DNA of 64,000 nucleotides from Apostichopus japonicus (Eukaryota > Echinodermata > Holothuroidea > Aspidochirotida > Stichopodidae), in NCBI RefSeq assembly GCF_037975245.1, contig NC_092580.1:10205001-10269000 (forward strand), read 5' to 3'. Made by a program: the position numbers and the translations under genes. The notes below the pieces were generated by a model. The model saw only the letters and a list, made by a program, of their open reading frames with translations. It searched no databases and was not told the origin of the DNA. Within the stretch, counting starts at the first letter, position 1. Each line of letters starts with the position of its first letter. Positions 23,042 to 34,989 of the stretch are shown here, piece after piece.

Positions 23042-24328
23042 TCAACGGGAAGAATTTTTACTATGACAACACGACTGAAGTACTTCTGTAAAATATTTTC
23101 TATATCTTAGGTTCATATTTGCATAAATAAATGGATTTAAAGCAGAATTAGCATATAGAAAGAATACTGCAATCTCATCCCAAATACTTTCATCCCCAAC
23201 GAAAACCATGAGACGCCAAACGAATAAAACATGCACAGGTAACCAACAAATTAGGTAAACAGACACGAAAACGAATAAATTCCAGACAATTTTGCCAATT
23301 CCTTTTGGTGGTTTACTTTTGTCTTTTTCTGGGTTAACTGTATTTTCTGTTCCAAAACCAGAATTATTAACACTCAGTTGGACCGATGATAAGGTAATGT
23401 CAACTTGATTCTCAACCGATGAGACTGCGATGTTATCTCCTACTTGGAAAGTTTCTAACTGGTGTTTTTTTAAATATTCAGTTTTGACAGATTTTGTAAA
23501 ATCCTCGGTTTGGTGGTTTATATCTGTTCTTGGAGTTATAGTCATTTCTTCAGCATTTGATGAAATCCAAATTACCTGATGGCTCTGACGGCTCTTAAAT
23601 AGAACTTCACTGCTCCATCTGATATGTTTATTAAGCTTTACGTACACCAAAACATTTATTGTCAAAAGAGCAATCACGGGAATGAAAAAGTTAAGAATTA
23701 GTTGAGCAATCGTAAACGTTGCACGGCTAAACAAGCTGTGCCGACGATGGACACTAGATACGGTAAACGATGCAAAAATTGAAAATATAAAGCAGTATAC
23801 CACTGAAAATATCCACGCCTTTATCATGAGTTTCACATTTGCTTTCCTTGTACGATTTCTATAATATGTGAAAGTGTCAGTTACAAGTTGATAACGATCC
23901 AGACTCATAATTATTATGATAACGACAGACATGTACGTCACTGAGGTACTCAGCCAAAGGGAACTCATTTCTAACGGCAACGGCAAAGTCCATCCTCCAA
24001 CAAGAAGCTCGATTGCTTCCATTGGTAGATTATGCAAACCAACTAACAAATCCGCTATAGATAAATGAAAAATATACACATTGAACGGTAAACTTCTAAC
24101 TTCATTACTGCGTAGGTATGCGTAAATCACAAACAGATTCCCGACCACAGCCACCAGAGCAAATAACATAGAAACACAAAATATTGTAACACGTTGTAAT
24201 TCAGATGGAATATCAAGTACTGCTAAATTAACAGTCTCGGTTGAATACGAAAAGTTACTCTGGGTGATGTAAGTAGTTTCCATATTGAAAATATAACTGT
24301 CATCAAAGCAAAGGAATGTCAACCGCAT
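23042..24328 (-). CDS. Class A GPCR, DRYQLVT family, minus strand
   Basis: Predicted 428 residues from ATG 24328. The internal ATG at 24283 (Met16) aligns with the start of the sister receptor at 31016-32248 and may be the true start, giving 413 residues. Landmarks (long form): VVGNLFVIYAYLRS with N64, HLSIADLLVG with D93, D144-R145-Y146-QLVTDTF, W172, TM5 with P217, a third intracellular loop of about 115 residues, C361-W-L-P364 and N398-P-F-I-Y402 then NMNLRYRKYF. N-terminal Asn sites (N25 in NFS) suggest glycosylation. There is no Cys at 3.25 (Glu120) or in ECL2. The sister receptor shares most TM sequence; loops differ. This lineage also includes the relics at 28010-29162, 34.99-36.89 kb and 48.9-50.5 kb, all on the same strand. 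Confidence 0.93.
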   Translation of the reverse strand: MRLTFLCFDDSYIFNMETTYITQSNFSYSTETVNLAVLDIPSELQRVTIFCVSMLFALVAVVGNLFVIYAYLRSNEVRSLPFNVYIFHLSIADLLVGLHNLPMEAIELLVGGWTLPLPLEMSSLWLSTSVTYMSVVIIIIMSLDRYQLVTDTFTYYRNRTRKANVKLMIKAWIFSVVYCFIFSIFASFTVSSVHRRHSLFSRATFTIAQLILNFFIPVIALLTINVLVYVKLNKHIRWSSEVLFKSRQSHQVIWISSNAEEMTITPRTDINHQTEDFTKSVKTEYLKKHQLETFQVGDNIAVSSVENQVDITLSSVQLSVNNSGFGTENTVNPEKDKSKPPKGIGKIVWNLFVFVSVYLICWLPVHVLFVWRLMVFVGDESIWDEIAVFFLYANSALNPFIYANMNLRYRKYFTEVLQSCCHSKNSSR

Positions 24329-25241
24329 ACCTCAACACCAGTCAAAGGGAAACTATCAGCTCCTTCGGAAATAAATCCCTACAGATTTTGCTCAGACAAG
24401 GAACTACGTCGTTATAGCGTGAGAAGTCCTTAATCCATCCGCTTCAGCAAGGCATTTGACAACTCTTTGAGTGGTCGCTTCGTTTGTTAATAATTGCTGC
24501 CAATGCACACGATTCGTTTTTTTTTAATAACACCAAAGTAGTCGGGTTTGTTCCTATTCAATAAACAAATTCTGAATAAAACTTCCACCCACACGTTAAG
24601 CGATTCTCTTAAGATAAAGACAAAGTGGAAATATAAAAGTGCTCGTAAACCAAAGTACCTTAAATATTTGTCTTCCTTTTTGATATCGTGAATTCAGTTT
24701 ATATCTCCCCATTCCATCTGATCCATAAGGGTCTGTATATGACCCACCTTCAGTTAGTATATGACGGTACATTATTCATAGACATGATCTCATTCAATGT
24801 AGTGCTCAAGAGATTAGTTTCAAACTCATGTTTAACAAACTTACACAAACGAACAAAACGGGGAAATGGTGGACCAGCTTCGTTCAGCACTTCATTTCTC
24901 ATAATACTACATATAGGGCATAACATGTCTTAAAATAATAAACTGCACAACAATGTCGGCAGCAAAGATGATACGAAGCCGAAAAGTCCTGTTGTTCCAG
25001 GCTTCACTGTATTTATGAAACTTCCATCGTCGTTAGACTAACGTATACTTGTACAGTTATCTGGAATTATAGCAATGTGGGCTATTGCTATTGCGATACT
25101 TGGCAGGTATAGGCTATTGAAACCTGTACATTAACCTCATCGGATCAGAAATTGAACGTCCAATAGGGTATCAAAACTGTCGAGTAAAACAATTATTTAT
25201 TTTGTGCTACTTAACGAAACAGCTGACAACTATGCGACATG
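24329..25241. other. 5' flank of the GPCR at 23042-24328
   Basis: No gene supported; the 81-codon frame at 24688-24933 has no recognisable features. No clear minus-strand TATA box at a short distance. Confidence 0.4.
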
Positions 25242-25249
25242 CTAGTTTT

Positions 25250-26058
25250 CATGGGCGGCGATCCGTACTTCCGAGTGGGGGGGATATGACCTTGTTGACT
25301 ATCTAAGCGTAGCGCCACCATGAGTTGGCGCGAAGCGTACAAGAAAATTTTGGGATTTACAAACCCTCTAGATGGCCGGAAACGGCACTTCCCGAGGTTT
25401 CCAAGCGGCATATACCCAACTTTAAAATAGAGATATCATGTACGAAATATCTCATAATCAGGATCCAAAATCCTTTTTTTTTTAATTTCGGGTGTTATTT
25501 TGGGAAAATTGCCCCTGTCAATCTTGTTTCAGGCGCTACGTTAGAATGTTCGAGAGCTCTTTTATATTATTCGATGAAGAAAATAGGCCTGCACATGCAA
25601 TACACAATTACACATAGTTACATTCCTAGGTACCGATTGCTAGGGCATCCAGGTGAAACGTGTATTAAGCATTACCCTGGTAACATGAGATTCTCAGCTG
25701 TTCGAGGAAACATGTACGTGTGTAGGCCTACTATAGGGCCTATATGAATACTATGAGGGTGCATATATGTACTATATCAATACCGTGGGCGCAATAATAC
25801 ATTTTGTTGTTATAGGGCCAATGAAGCCTACAGTCAACTATTCTTGTTTTATAAAGACGCTTAATTTAAAAAGATCGCACTGCGTTTATGGTAGGCGAGA
25901 AATGAAGCTAAAATAGAGCCGTACATTCACGACGATGCATAAATGTAGGCATGAAAATATTCTTATCCCTGGCATTTGGTGGGGGGGATATGGTCCCCTC
26001 CACCCATTTTCATGGGGGATATATCCCCCCTCCCCCCCCCCCAGGATCGCCGCCCATG
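25250..26058. mobile_element. hAT-like miniature element, 809 bp
   Basis: Ends CATGGGCGGCGATCC and GGATCGCCGCCCATG form perfect 15-bp inverted repeats, flanked by identical octamers CTAGTTTT (25242-25249 and 26059-26066). The interior carries G-runs and C-runs next to the ends and a core (about 25310-25400). That core recurs in opposite orientation in the elements at 35118-35760 and 45186-45593, so the three form one family. The 140-codon frame at 25325-25747 lies inside it and shows no transposase motif. Confidence 0.92.
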
Positions 26059-26066
26059 CTAGTTTT

Positions 26067-28009
26067 ACATCTAAGCAGTATCGACATACATGTCAACTTT
26101 AAGTCTAACATCAAAGCAGATATGGTGCTAACAAGTCTGAAGCGGTGAACTAAGAAATGTGTTGTAAAAGAAAAGATCATAAAAGAGCACGAAGAAAGGT
26201 TTTATAAGAGAATATTCTTGATTCCATGGTTATTTACTTTAAAAATATGATAAGATACAGTCAATATATACAGTCAATATGATCATAATACAGTCAATAT
26301 GTTGTGCATAACTATAGTTTAAGTGAATCTAGTGATGGGTTGCCACTCGTCAGGTGGTTTATTAAGTATTTATTTGTAACGTTTCCGTCATTGGAAGTAA
26401 TTATTGATCAGCCTAATTTACTTCGTGAGAAAACATTTTTGGCCAAAAATCAATTCGGTTATAAGTATAAAGTGTTGCTAAACCTCAGCTATGAGATTTT
26501 ACTAATGGGATTTCTCTAGTACCGACCCATTCAAGCATCTCTATGTTCATCGCGCCTACTCATAACAGCTAATTGTTTCTAATGGTTTTGAAAGCATTTT
26601 ACAAGGTAAAAGAAAAATATATTGCTCAAAGAACCTTACAAGTTCTTATTGCGACTACTTAAATGGAATAATAACAGAAACGATAAATGGCCGTCACGGT
26701 ATTTTAAAGTATAAACAGATGTATTTCTTAATGGAAACGTATTGAGATGTCATTGTTATGTTTGAATATCTGACAATTGCAGGTAATTTTCAACTGCCTG
26801 CTAAAACTACATTGATTAACGTCACTGAAAACGTCATATTTCTTTTGTTAATATTCTTGTACAACTTTTTGCAACTAAAGAAATGATTTTCAGCTATCAT
26901 TTTCCATCCATTTTGAATAAATGGTGCCTTCCACTGAAATTACCGACTGATTTTTAAGTTTGTATGGTCTATGTAATGATCTAAATCTCATGAACCTGAA
27001 ATCAGATGCAAATGTGATCAAGACCATCACTAATTATTACAGAACAAAAAATTAAGAGATTTATAAAGGTTACCACGCGTATCTTATCATTCTTTGTTTC
27101 ATGTATTACATTTGTTCCAAAGTTGTATTGAGAGCTATGACAAAACAATGCAGAGACTGGAAGTTATGCAGTATACTGTAGAAGGACGACATCTTCTTTA
27201 TTCTGCATAGTTAAAAACAAGGGACCATTTATTAAAAAATGAAAAATAAATAGAGATAAACATTGAGTTCAAAGTGAAAATATTTAAAAATTCCAGGCTA
27301 ATAAAACTCTGCAAGGTTTCTCAAATAGACAACTAATTATCTAAATGTGTGGTCCGTATATATCTATGATATACCGAGGTAATTTCTGATTTAGATGTTA
27401 GGTTTAGCTTTACCCAATTAAGTATCGTGTGTAAAATTATAAAGAGCCGCTTTATCCAACAGGACTTATAAAGTATGAAACAATCCTCATACAGTCATAT
27501 CTTACTTCCAGGAAATAGAGTAACGTGGGCTCTCTTAGTTTGGAACAATAAAAAAATCCAATAAAATAAACGCAATTTTGTGCATCAGCATGCTGTCATA
27601 TAGGTTAAACACTGATGCATGGGTTGTAGATTACATATAAATATGTAAAGTAGACAACTTTAGCTTCTTCTTTGCATCTTTCGGGTGAACTCACTGATTA
27701 CGTAAAGAGAGACATGTTATTTAATTTACAACTATCATGTATGTATATTTTAATGTTCTAACGATGAATTAAACTTATTCCACTGTTCCCAAGGCTTTCA
27801 TTTTCAACAAAACACAACAGTTCATAAATATTCCTGGTGAGATATTATTCATTACTCATTCATTTCATTCATTTATTCATTTATTTGTTTCTTCACAATA
27901 TAAAAACAGAGAAGTTAACTAAGTGACAACACATATCAACAACAGGGAAAATTGTGAAAGGAAGCACTCCAAAAAAACTCTAGAGGGCGCATTAAAATAT
28001 ATTATGCAC
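26067..28009. other. Intergenic DNA
   Basis: AT-rich, with ATTC/ATTT tetranucleotide repeats at 27848-27892. The 71-codon frame at 26304-26519 is not recognisable. No gene supported. Confidence 0.5.
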
Positions 28010-29162
28010 CTAACAAAGAATAAAGGAGTGTAATGTTTCTGTGAACGCTTTTTGGAATCTGATGTTCATAGCGGTATAAATAAATGGATTTATCGAGAAA
28101 TTACCATAGAGGAAGAAATGAGCAATTTCATCACAGAAACTGTTGTAAACGATGAAATTTATAAGACGACACACCAACAGAATTGGGATCGGTAGCCAAC
28201 AAATAATATAAACAGAAACCAAAATTAATCATTCCGTACAGCTTTTTTCATACTGCAGATATCTGAGAGTTAGAAAGCGTATTAACATTTTCTCTGATTT
28301 TGTGAATGGGATTAAAATTGTCCGTATTTTGTTTGTCACAGCCTGCTTCAGCATATGCTGTTACATCCTTGTTGATTTCCAATAATTCTTTTGGAGTGAA
28401 CATATTAATTTCCAAACTAGACTCTACGTTGGTTGAGTTCCACAATGCTCGCTTACCGTGTAACCGCTTTATGCCATGTTCATGCCTCCATCTTTAGTGT
28501 TTATTCAGTCTTATGAAAACCAACATATATATTGGCAGGGAACTCAGCAGGGGGAAGATAACATGCAGACTAATTCGGGCAATCGTAAATGATGCACGAC
28601 TTAGTAGGCTCTGACCACTGATTGGATGTGCTACGGTATATGCCGCAAAAATGGTAGAACAAGGCAGAAAAAAGGGAAATTATCCACGACTTCAGTATAA
28701 GTTTTATATTTGCTCTCTTTGTTCGATCAGTATGATATATAAATGTGTTTGTCACAAGTTGATAACGATCAAAACTCATAATAATTATAATAAGAAAAGA
28801 CATCGACGATACTGAAAACCCCAACCAAAGAGACACAAGTTGTACTGGATATGGTAAAGTGCTTCTTCCCAGGAAATACTCGACAGCCTCTTAAGGTAAA
28901 TTAAGTAGACCAACAAACAAGTCCGCTACGGATAGATCTATACAAAATATAAGTATTGAAGTGTAATTCTCTAACTTGACTACTGCGTGAATATGCGTAA
29001 ATCACAAGCAGATTTCCAGCAGTAGCTACAAGAGCAAGAAAAACAAAAGTACAAACTATTGCTGTTGTCATTCCTACTTCAAACATAGTGCCATTGACTG
29101 TCAGGTTGAGTTCTTAAGACGGGTACAGGAAAAATGCTCTCTTTGTGGAAGTTTGTTTCCAT
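28010..29162 (-). pseudogene. Decayed class A GPCR of the DRYQLVT family
   Basis: Receptor segments appear in order on the minus strand but in different frames: ATG at 29162, TM1 (TAGNLLVIYAYSRSS), TM2 (DLSVADLFVGLLNLP), TM3 (FLIIIIMSFDRYQLVTNTF), a TM5 piece, TM6 (YIICWLPIPI) and TM7 (NFSINPFIYTAMNIRF). Lesions seen: a frameshift between the N-terminal start and TM1, another within TM2, a TAA at 28891-28893 after the LNLP motif, a frame change after TM4 and a TAA following LVFIRLNKH. It lies between two intact sister receptors, consistent with a dead member of a tandem array. Confidence 0.9.
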
Positions 29163-31015
29163 TTTCCAAGGAGAAGGGTGCTAAATTTTGGGTTCATTAT
29201 GACGATTAAGTATTTCTAGCGTTACTTCAGATACTGCAACCGCTGCCCAGTGAGTATACCTGAGTCATAGATACGTTCATGCTCTGCATCCTTAGCTTAT
29301 TGCAACATTAGGTTGTGAGCAGGCTTTAACTCCTCCTCATCTGGTTGAGCAAGATTATTAATAAATGCAACTCAGTTATGACTTTGCTAACCACATCCAT
29401 ATTTATTTATTTATTTATTTAATATTTTGTGACACGCTTGCGTTGAAGTAAAGCTTTCCTGATATCTCCGTTGCTTTTCGCTTTTAAAAACAAAGTCAGG
29501 GCTATTGTGGCAACCTCTAAGAATAAGGGCACAATAATGATGAAATTTTTTCCATACATACGCTATGAACATAGTCTGAGTTTCTGTTGAACTTAAAATA
29601 ATTATTTTTTAGTCGTCCACGTGCTCTTCGTGAAGCAAAACGTCAAATAAACGCATGCCAGTGAGTACTTGGAATACAACTATGGCACACTGAAGGATCG
29701 TGAAAGTGTTTCCTTTCGGGCTGTGATGTAAGGCTTACAAGGTGTAGTTTGCCGACTAAAAAATTCTTCCACTCTCTTGTTATACAACGCCAAAATCGGG
29801 AATCACTCTCCTGCTGAAGACGTATTCCAGCTCTTAATTGCAACCAGTTGCAAGGTGTGATTCCAAGATCGCTGATAGATGTGTTTTAAGATGCGAATAC
29901 ATGATTCAAAGATGTATTTACCACAATCTTTGAGAGTGCAAATTTTGGAACAATCAATTGATTGCTGTGTGAGAAAACTTTGTTTACTCTGTGTGTGATT
30001 GCATATCATGAAGGATAATGTCATTGAAAGTAAGATATCAGAAACAAAACACATGAATAAAGAAAAATAAGAATCAATGATACCGTAAATTACTGTTCAG
30101 GTGTGAACTATTAGACTATATTGTATGCGTACACCAGTTGTTTCGGTTAAAGGTACTTAACGTTTTCACCATAATAATGGTACTGTTACTGCGCATGCTT
30201 GGTAATGTACCGTTACTGTACGTTAATGGTATATGCTGTCATAACTAATTGTGAGTTACACACTAAATTACTATGCAAATGTACAAGACAATCAAAAACG
30301 TTACTATTGTAATGACGTGGATCATTTATGTAATGTACAGTAAGTATATGTTGTGAAGGACACCCTTTAGCAGGGAAAAATAACATAAAATTGTTTTGTG
30401 AAATTGCTTGTTAAAAGGTATTTTTTGTCGTGAGCTCACAAGCATAAACAATCAGTCTAATAGCATCTGAAATACTTCACTCTACATCATTTTCCATTTT
30501 TCATTTACTTTAAACGAAAATAAGGAAACTTGAAAAAAAACCTTTCTGTCATTTTAACATTTTTAAGTGCATGGCTACCTGCGATTGGTCACTTTTGTTT
30601 CTCAAATCTATCGAGTATTAATCAAAGTAAGCTTGTGTAAGTTATCCAAATAAGAATCCGTTGATCTCAGATGATTATTTCATTATAAAATGAGCCTTAA
30701 TGAGCAAATGATTGATCAACTTGATTCGAAATTTAACCTTCTTCGTCACCCGGATCATTTTTATCTTACTGGTGATTTCTAGTTTTGGTAGTATATATAT
30801 TAAATGTAAATTTTATCTGAAGCCGTATAGGCAATATATACTTAAATCACATTTGAATAGTAATCCATAATTTCTGTATCTAAAATTCCTTTTTGGAAAA
30901 ATTCACAATTCACAATTTCACAATTCACAATTTACATAATTGTTGTCCTTAAAATCAGTAGACATACTTCTAACGATATAAACTTAGTCAGAATTCTAAC
31001 TTAGTCAGAAGTGGT
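29163..31015. other. Intergenic DNA
   Basis: Contains ATTT repeats near 29400-29421 and a short TTCACAA-type tandem at 30900-30937. Two overlapping minus-strand frames at 29643-30054 (66 and 83 codons) are adjacent but show no domain; I do not call them genes. Confidence 0.45.
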
Positions 31016-32248
31016 TTAACAGTGACATAATGATTGATATACTTCATTAAAATATTTTCTATATCTCAGGTTCATATTTGCATATATAAATGGGTTCAGA
31101 GCAGAATTACCATAAAGAAAGAATATTGCAATCTCCAACCAAACATCGTCGTTTCCGATAAGAGAACTGAGACGCCAAACAACCATAACGTTAATAGGTA
31201 ACCAACAAACTAGATAAACAAACACGAAAACGAATAAATTCCAGACAAGTTTTTCAATTCCTTTTGGTGGTTGACTTTTGTCTTTCTCGGTGTTTAGTTT
31301 ATGTCCTGCTACAAAACCAGGACTATCAATATCCAGTTGGAATGATGAAACGGTAATGTCAACTTGAGTTTGGGTCAAAGAATCTGCTATTTTATCTCCT
31401 TCTTGGACAGGTTCCTCTTTTTGCTTTCTCAGATAATCTGGTTCGACATCTCGAACAAAATCTCCAGATTTGTGTTGTATGGCTTTTAATGTAGTATCGG
31501 TAGTTATTCCTAGAGGAGGCCGTGTATTTGATGAAATCCAATTCACTCGATGGCTTTGACGGCGATTAATTTCATGGCTCCATCTCATGTGTTTGCTAAA
31601 CTTTATGTACACCAACATATTGATTATCAGGAGAGTAATCAAGGGAAGGAGAAAGTTAATAACTATCTGGGTAATCTGGAACAACACGGGGATTATCATG
31701 CTCTTCGGAAGGTAGTCAGTTGGTACGCTCCATGCAGCAAAATTTATAAATAGTAAGGAGTATACCACTGAAAATATCCACGCCTTTATAATGAGTTTCA
31801 CGTTTGCTTTCCTTGTACGATTTCTATAATATGTGAAAGTGTCGGTTACTAGTTGATAACGATCCAGACTCATAATTATTATGATGACGAGAGACATGAA
31901 CGACACTGAGTTACTCAGCCAAACAGTACTAAGTACTAAAGGTATCGGTAAAATCCATCTCCCAAGATAGTCGGCACCTTGCAACGGTAGATTATGCAAA
32001 CCAACCAACAAATCCGCTATAGATAAATGAAAAATGTACACATTGAACGGTAAACTTCTAATTTCATTACTGCGTAGGTATGCGCAAATCACAAACAGAT
32101 TTCCGACCACAGCTACAAGAGCAAGTAACAAAGAAACACAAAATATTGTTACACGTTGTAATTCAGATGGAATGCTATTTACTGTGAAATTGACAGTCCC
32201 AGTTGAGTAGAACGAGAAATTACCATCTGTTATCATATTACTTTCCAT
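31016..32248 (-). CDS. Class A GPCR, DRYQLVT family, minus strand
   Basis: Predicted 410 residues from ATG 32248. The open frame extends two codons upstream, but only with TTG. Landmarks: VVGNLFVICAYLRS (N50), HLSIADLLVG (D79), D129-R130-Y131-QLVTDTF, long third intracellular loop (about 218-330) with a conserved PPKGI.K.VWNLFVF entry into TM6, C348-W-L-P351 and N385-P-F-I-Y389 then NMNLRYRKYF. Asn sites N10 and N20-region suggest glycosylation. There is no Cys at 3.25 (Val) or in ECL2. It is the sister of 23042-24328; long identical TM stretches and shared loop motifs such as QVDIT.SS.QL show a fairly recent duplication. Single exon; ligand unknown. Confidence 0.93.
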   Translation of the reverse strand: MESNMITDGNFSFYSTGTVNFTVNSIPSELQRVTIFCVSLLLALVAVVGNLFVICAYLRSNEIRSLPFNVYIFHLSIADLLVGLHNLPLQGADYLGRWILPIPLVLSTVWLSNSVSFMSLVIIIIMSLDRYQLVTDTFTYYRNRTRKANVKLIIKAWIFSVVYSLLFINFAAWSVPTDYLPKSMIIPVLFQITQIVINFLLPLITLLIINMLVYIKFSKHMRWSHEINRRQSHRVNWISSNTRPPLGITTDTTLKAIQHKSGDFVRDVEPDYLRKQKEEPVQEGDKIADSLTQTQVDITVSSFQLDIDSPGFVAGHKLNTEKDKSQPPKGIEKLVWNLFVFVFVYLVCWLPINVMVVWRLSSLIGNDDVWLEIAIFFLYGNSALNPFIYANMNLRYRKYFNEVYQSLCHC

Positions 32249-34489
32249 TTTCAAAAAACATCGGTTCCGTATTCAGTATAAAATCAGTGAAGACCCTCTT
32301 CATAACCTCTGTAGGTAAATCATTAACGATGAAAGATAATAAGGATGTTCTAATAGGTATCGAGTCTTTGTAATATGGAACTGCAATTATACGTGTTTTA
32401 AGCGTAATGATCTCTCAAGGCAGTAATAACTGCTCGGCTCTGACTATGTTTTAACACACATAATCGTTTGTTGCATACTCCGGTTGTTATTACTATTTGT
32501 CAATTTACAAGATTCACTTGTATTGGCGAGAAAGTGGTCGAGTTTACTCGACGTCTGCACGGAATAGAGAGAGTTTATGAATAAGATTTCCGGTGATACC
32601 TTCATTGATTTCTATCTTAACAAGCGATAAAAAAAATAGAATATGCAAATTTTATAGTGCTGAACGATTGCGACATTCACTTGTAAGTTGATGTTGTTAT
32701 TGCTCAATCAAATGAAAATATTTAATGAAGTAAAAGCTGCAGGAGCAGTGACAAACAACAAAGCCAGGTCACAAACTCTTGAAAACTCTCCGAATAGAAA
32801 GCTAAATCCAACCAAATATGCCTGTCACATAAGACCTAAAAACGAATAAACATACAGTTGGTAGGCCTAGTTTCTGAAAACAAAGAACTATATCACTTTG
32901 TCGAAAGTTACATGGACAAAAAATACCAATAATTACTACAAATGCAAGAATCGTGCACGTGAGACGCGCAAATATGTATTAAATCGTATAACAACTTGTA
33001 TAGTTATGCCAACTCATGTAACTGCAAAGGGAAAAATAAATGATCCATGTTCGTGTTGTTTTCAATGGTCGAGGAACTAGAACAGATGATTATCAACATC
33101 TGCAAGAAAGCCGTAGTTTTTTAACAAACTTGTTCTGACTTAAATGTTGACAACACAATTATATAATATTAGGATTCATCCTGTGAATGTTCTTTATTAA
33201 TTTCTGCCATTATCTATCTGACATTAGATAACATCACAATTATTAGGTCCATTGTTCAACTTTAAGTAACCATTATGCACAATGCCTGACCGACAAAATT
33301 CTTCTTTTTTTTTTGTCAAGCTTGATTGCTGCCAATATCAAAGCGATCAAAGCTTTTTATATGTAGCCCAGCCTCTTAGGTACATATTATATGATAAAAT
33401 GGTCTTTAAAAAAATATTTCCACTGCTTTAAATGAGGACATATATCGATTTTGTAATACTGGTTTAATGCCATGATAGTTAATTGGCGTTTAAATCGCTG
33501 AGTATTTGCATTTGACTATTAAAACAATGGTATATTTCTTGCCAATATGATGACAAGATTAGTTTTTCCACAGTGAGCGATCACCGATAAGAAATATATT
33601 ACTCATGTTTGATACATGATATGTTGATGATGAAAATGGTTAAACGATGGACATTACTACGAGATCCCCCTGTTGCTGAATTTATACCTACACCTCCGTT
33701 ATTTCCAAATGTTTTATACATATTTCATATTCTTTATGACTATCTCTCACGTGATAAATATCTCGTCTTTGTCAGTGGTTTGTTCCATAACAATAATGAA
33801 TACATTTCTAAAGCGCTGAAAAGAAAAAAATATGAAATAAATGTTCATGGCCCTGAACAATTAAAATTAAGTTAGTTGGCCGTTGTAAAGAATTGACATG
33901 AGGGGTGGTCTTAATTAGCAATGGGAACGAGATCCAGAAACAGAGGGCAGCAGATGCAAATATTATTATAATCTATGCCTGGGGCATGCTACACAACTAG
34001 AATCGTATTATACTTATAACATTTTCAACTGGCATGTCCTACCGACCACGTGATGGTTGGTTTGATCTATCATGCATGGCACCCTTAAATTGACCTATTA
34101 TGACCGTTTACATTTTTAGGTAGAACAAAGTAGAAAGTTTGAAATATGGCTTTCCCATGGATTACATCTGTTCTCGTCGCAAATCACTTCCATGTCGCCA
34201 GCAATTTCTAAAATACATTAAATCACCTTCAATCTTTCTGATATTTAGAGAACCATTAGTCTAAGCTACACTCGAGCATATCATCCACGCATTAACGTGA
34301 TGGCCTTAACTGCTAGCCAGTTTCGTCGTTCTGTGTCATAATGGTTAAATATTTTCTTCCCATATGAGTGAATGCAGAGTATTTCAAATATCTTAAGACT
34401 AAACTGTCCATTTGTTCACGAAGAGTGCCAAAAACCATTGTGCGGAAATCTTTTTTCGTCGATATGCTATCAAACAGGATCTGGTTTTG
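32249..34489. other. Intergenic DNA
   Basis: No gene supported. The 88-codon frame at 33609-33875 lacks recognisable features. No repeat structure stands out apart from short A/T runs. Confidence 0.45.
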
Positions 34490-34900
34490 TGAATTTTGTG
34501 TCAGAGTACACATGTCAAATGACAGTACATGTGGTATTGGGTCGGTTGAGCCAATTTTGGCCGTTAAGATGTGAAAATTGTTTACTGGTGAATTAAGCTT
34601 GTTTTCAGGTGTACTACACAATTTGGCTCTGAAAGCCCAACTTTTGCATTGTCATGATACGGAAACTTGAAAGTGCCATGACTGGCCAACGTTTCAGCTA
34701 TCCAATGAGAGTGAGAGTTTAGCTTTTGAGAACTTTGAAAAATCCTGAGGGACCACATCACTTTGACTGTTTATTGTGTACATCAATGGGGCAATTGTAT
34801 GGGATATACTACCTTAAATCATTAAAAGGAAGAGTTGTAATGTCGGAGGGGCGGGGCTTAATATACCATTGCTCCCTCCCTTTAATCAATGGCATTCTCG
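34490..34900. repeat. Dispersed local repeat, copy 1
   Basis: Words GTGAAAATTGTTTACTGGTG, CATTGTCATGATACGG and ACTTGAAAGTGCC, then GGGCAATTGTATGG, occur in the same order at 46450-47430 (interrupted by a MITE). A more diverged copy lies at 47985-48290. It marks the upstream edge of the segmental duplication. Confidence 0.75.
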
Positions 34901-34989
34901 TGAATCAGGTCCCATTGTTAACTCTTACTTTTCCTCAAATATTATTTTACCGTGCATTAATTACGTTCAAAATGCTAACCATTTACGTA

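Noticed and set aside
25325-25747. 140-codon frame
   Set aside because: Lies wholly inside the hAT-like miniature element and has no transposase motif; G/C-run composition keeps it open.
29643-30054. Adjacent minus-strand frames of 66 and 83 codons
   Set aside because: They overlap in different frames and could be pieces of an old transposon, but I recognised no domain and saw no repeat ends.
33609-33875. 88-codon plus-strand frame
   Set aside because: No recognisable motif, no paralogue in the window, no promoter or splice context; length is within chance for AT-rich DNA.
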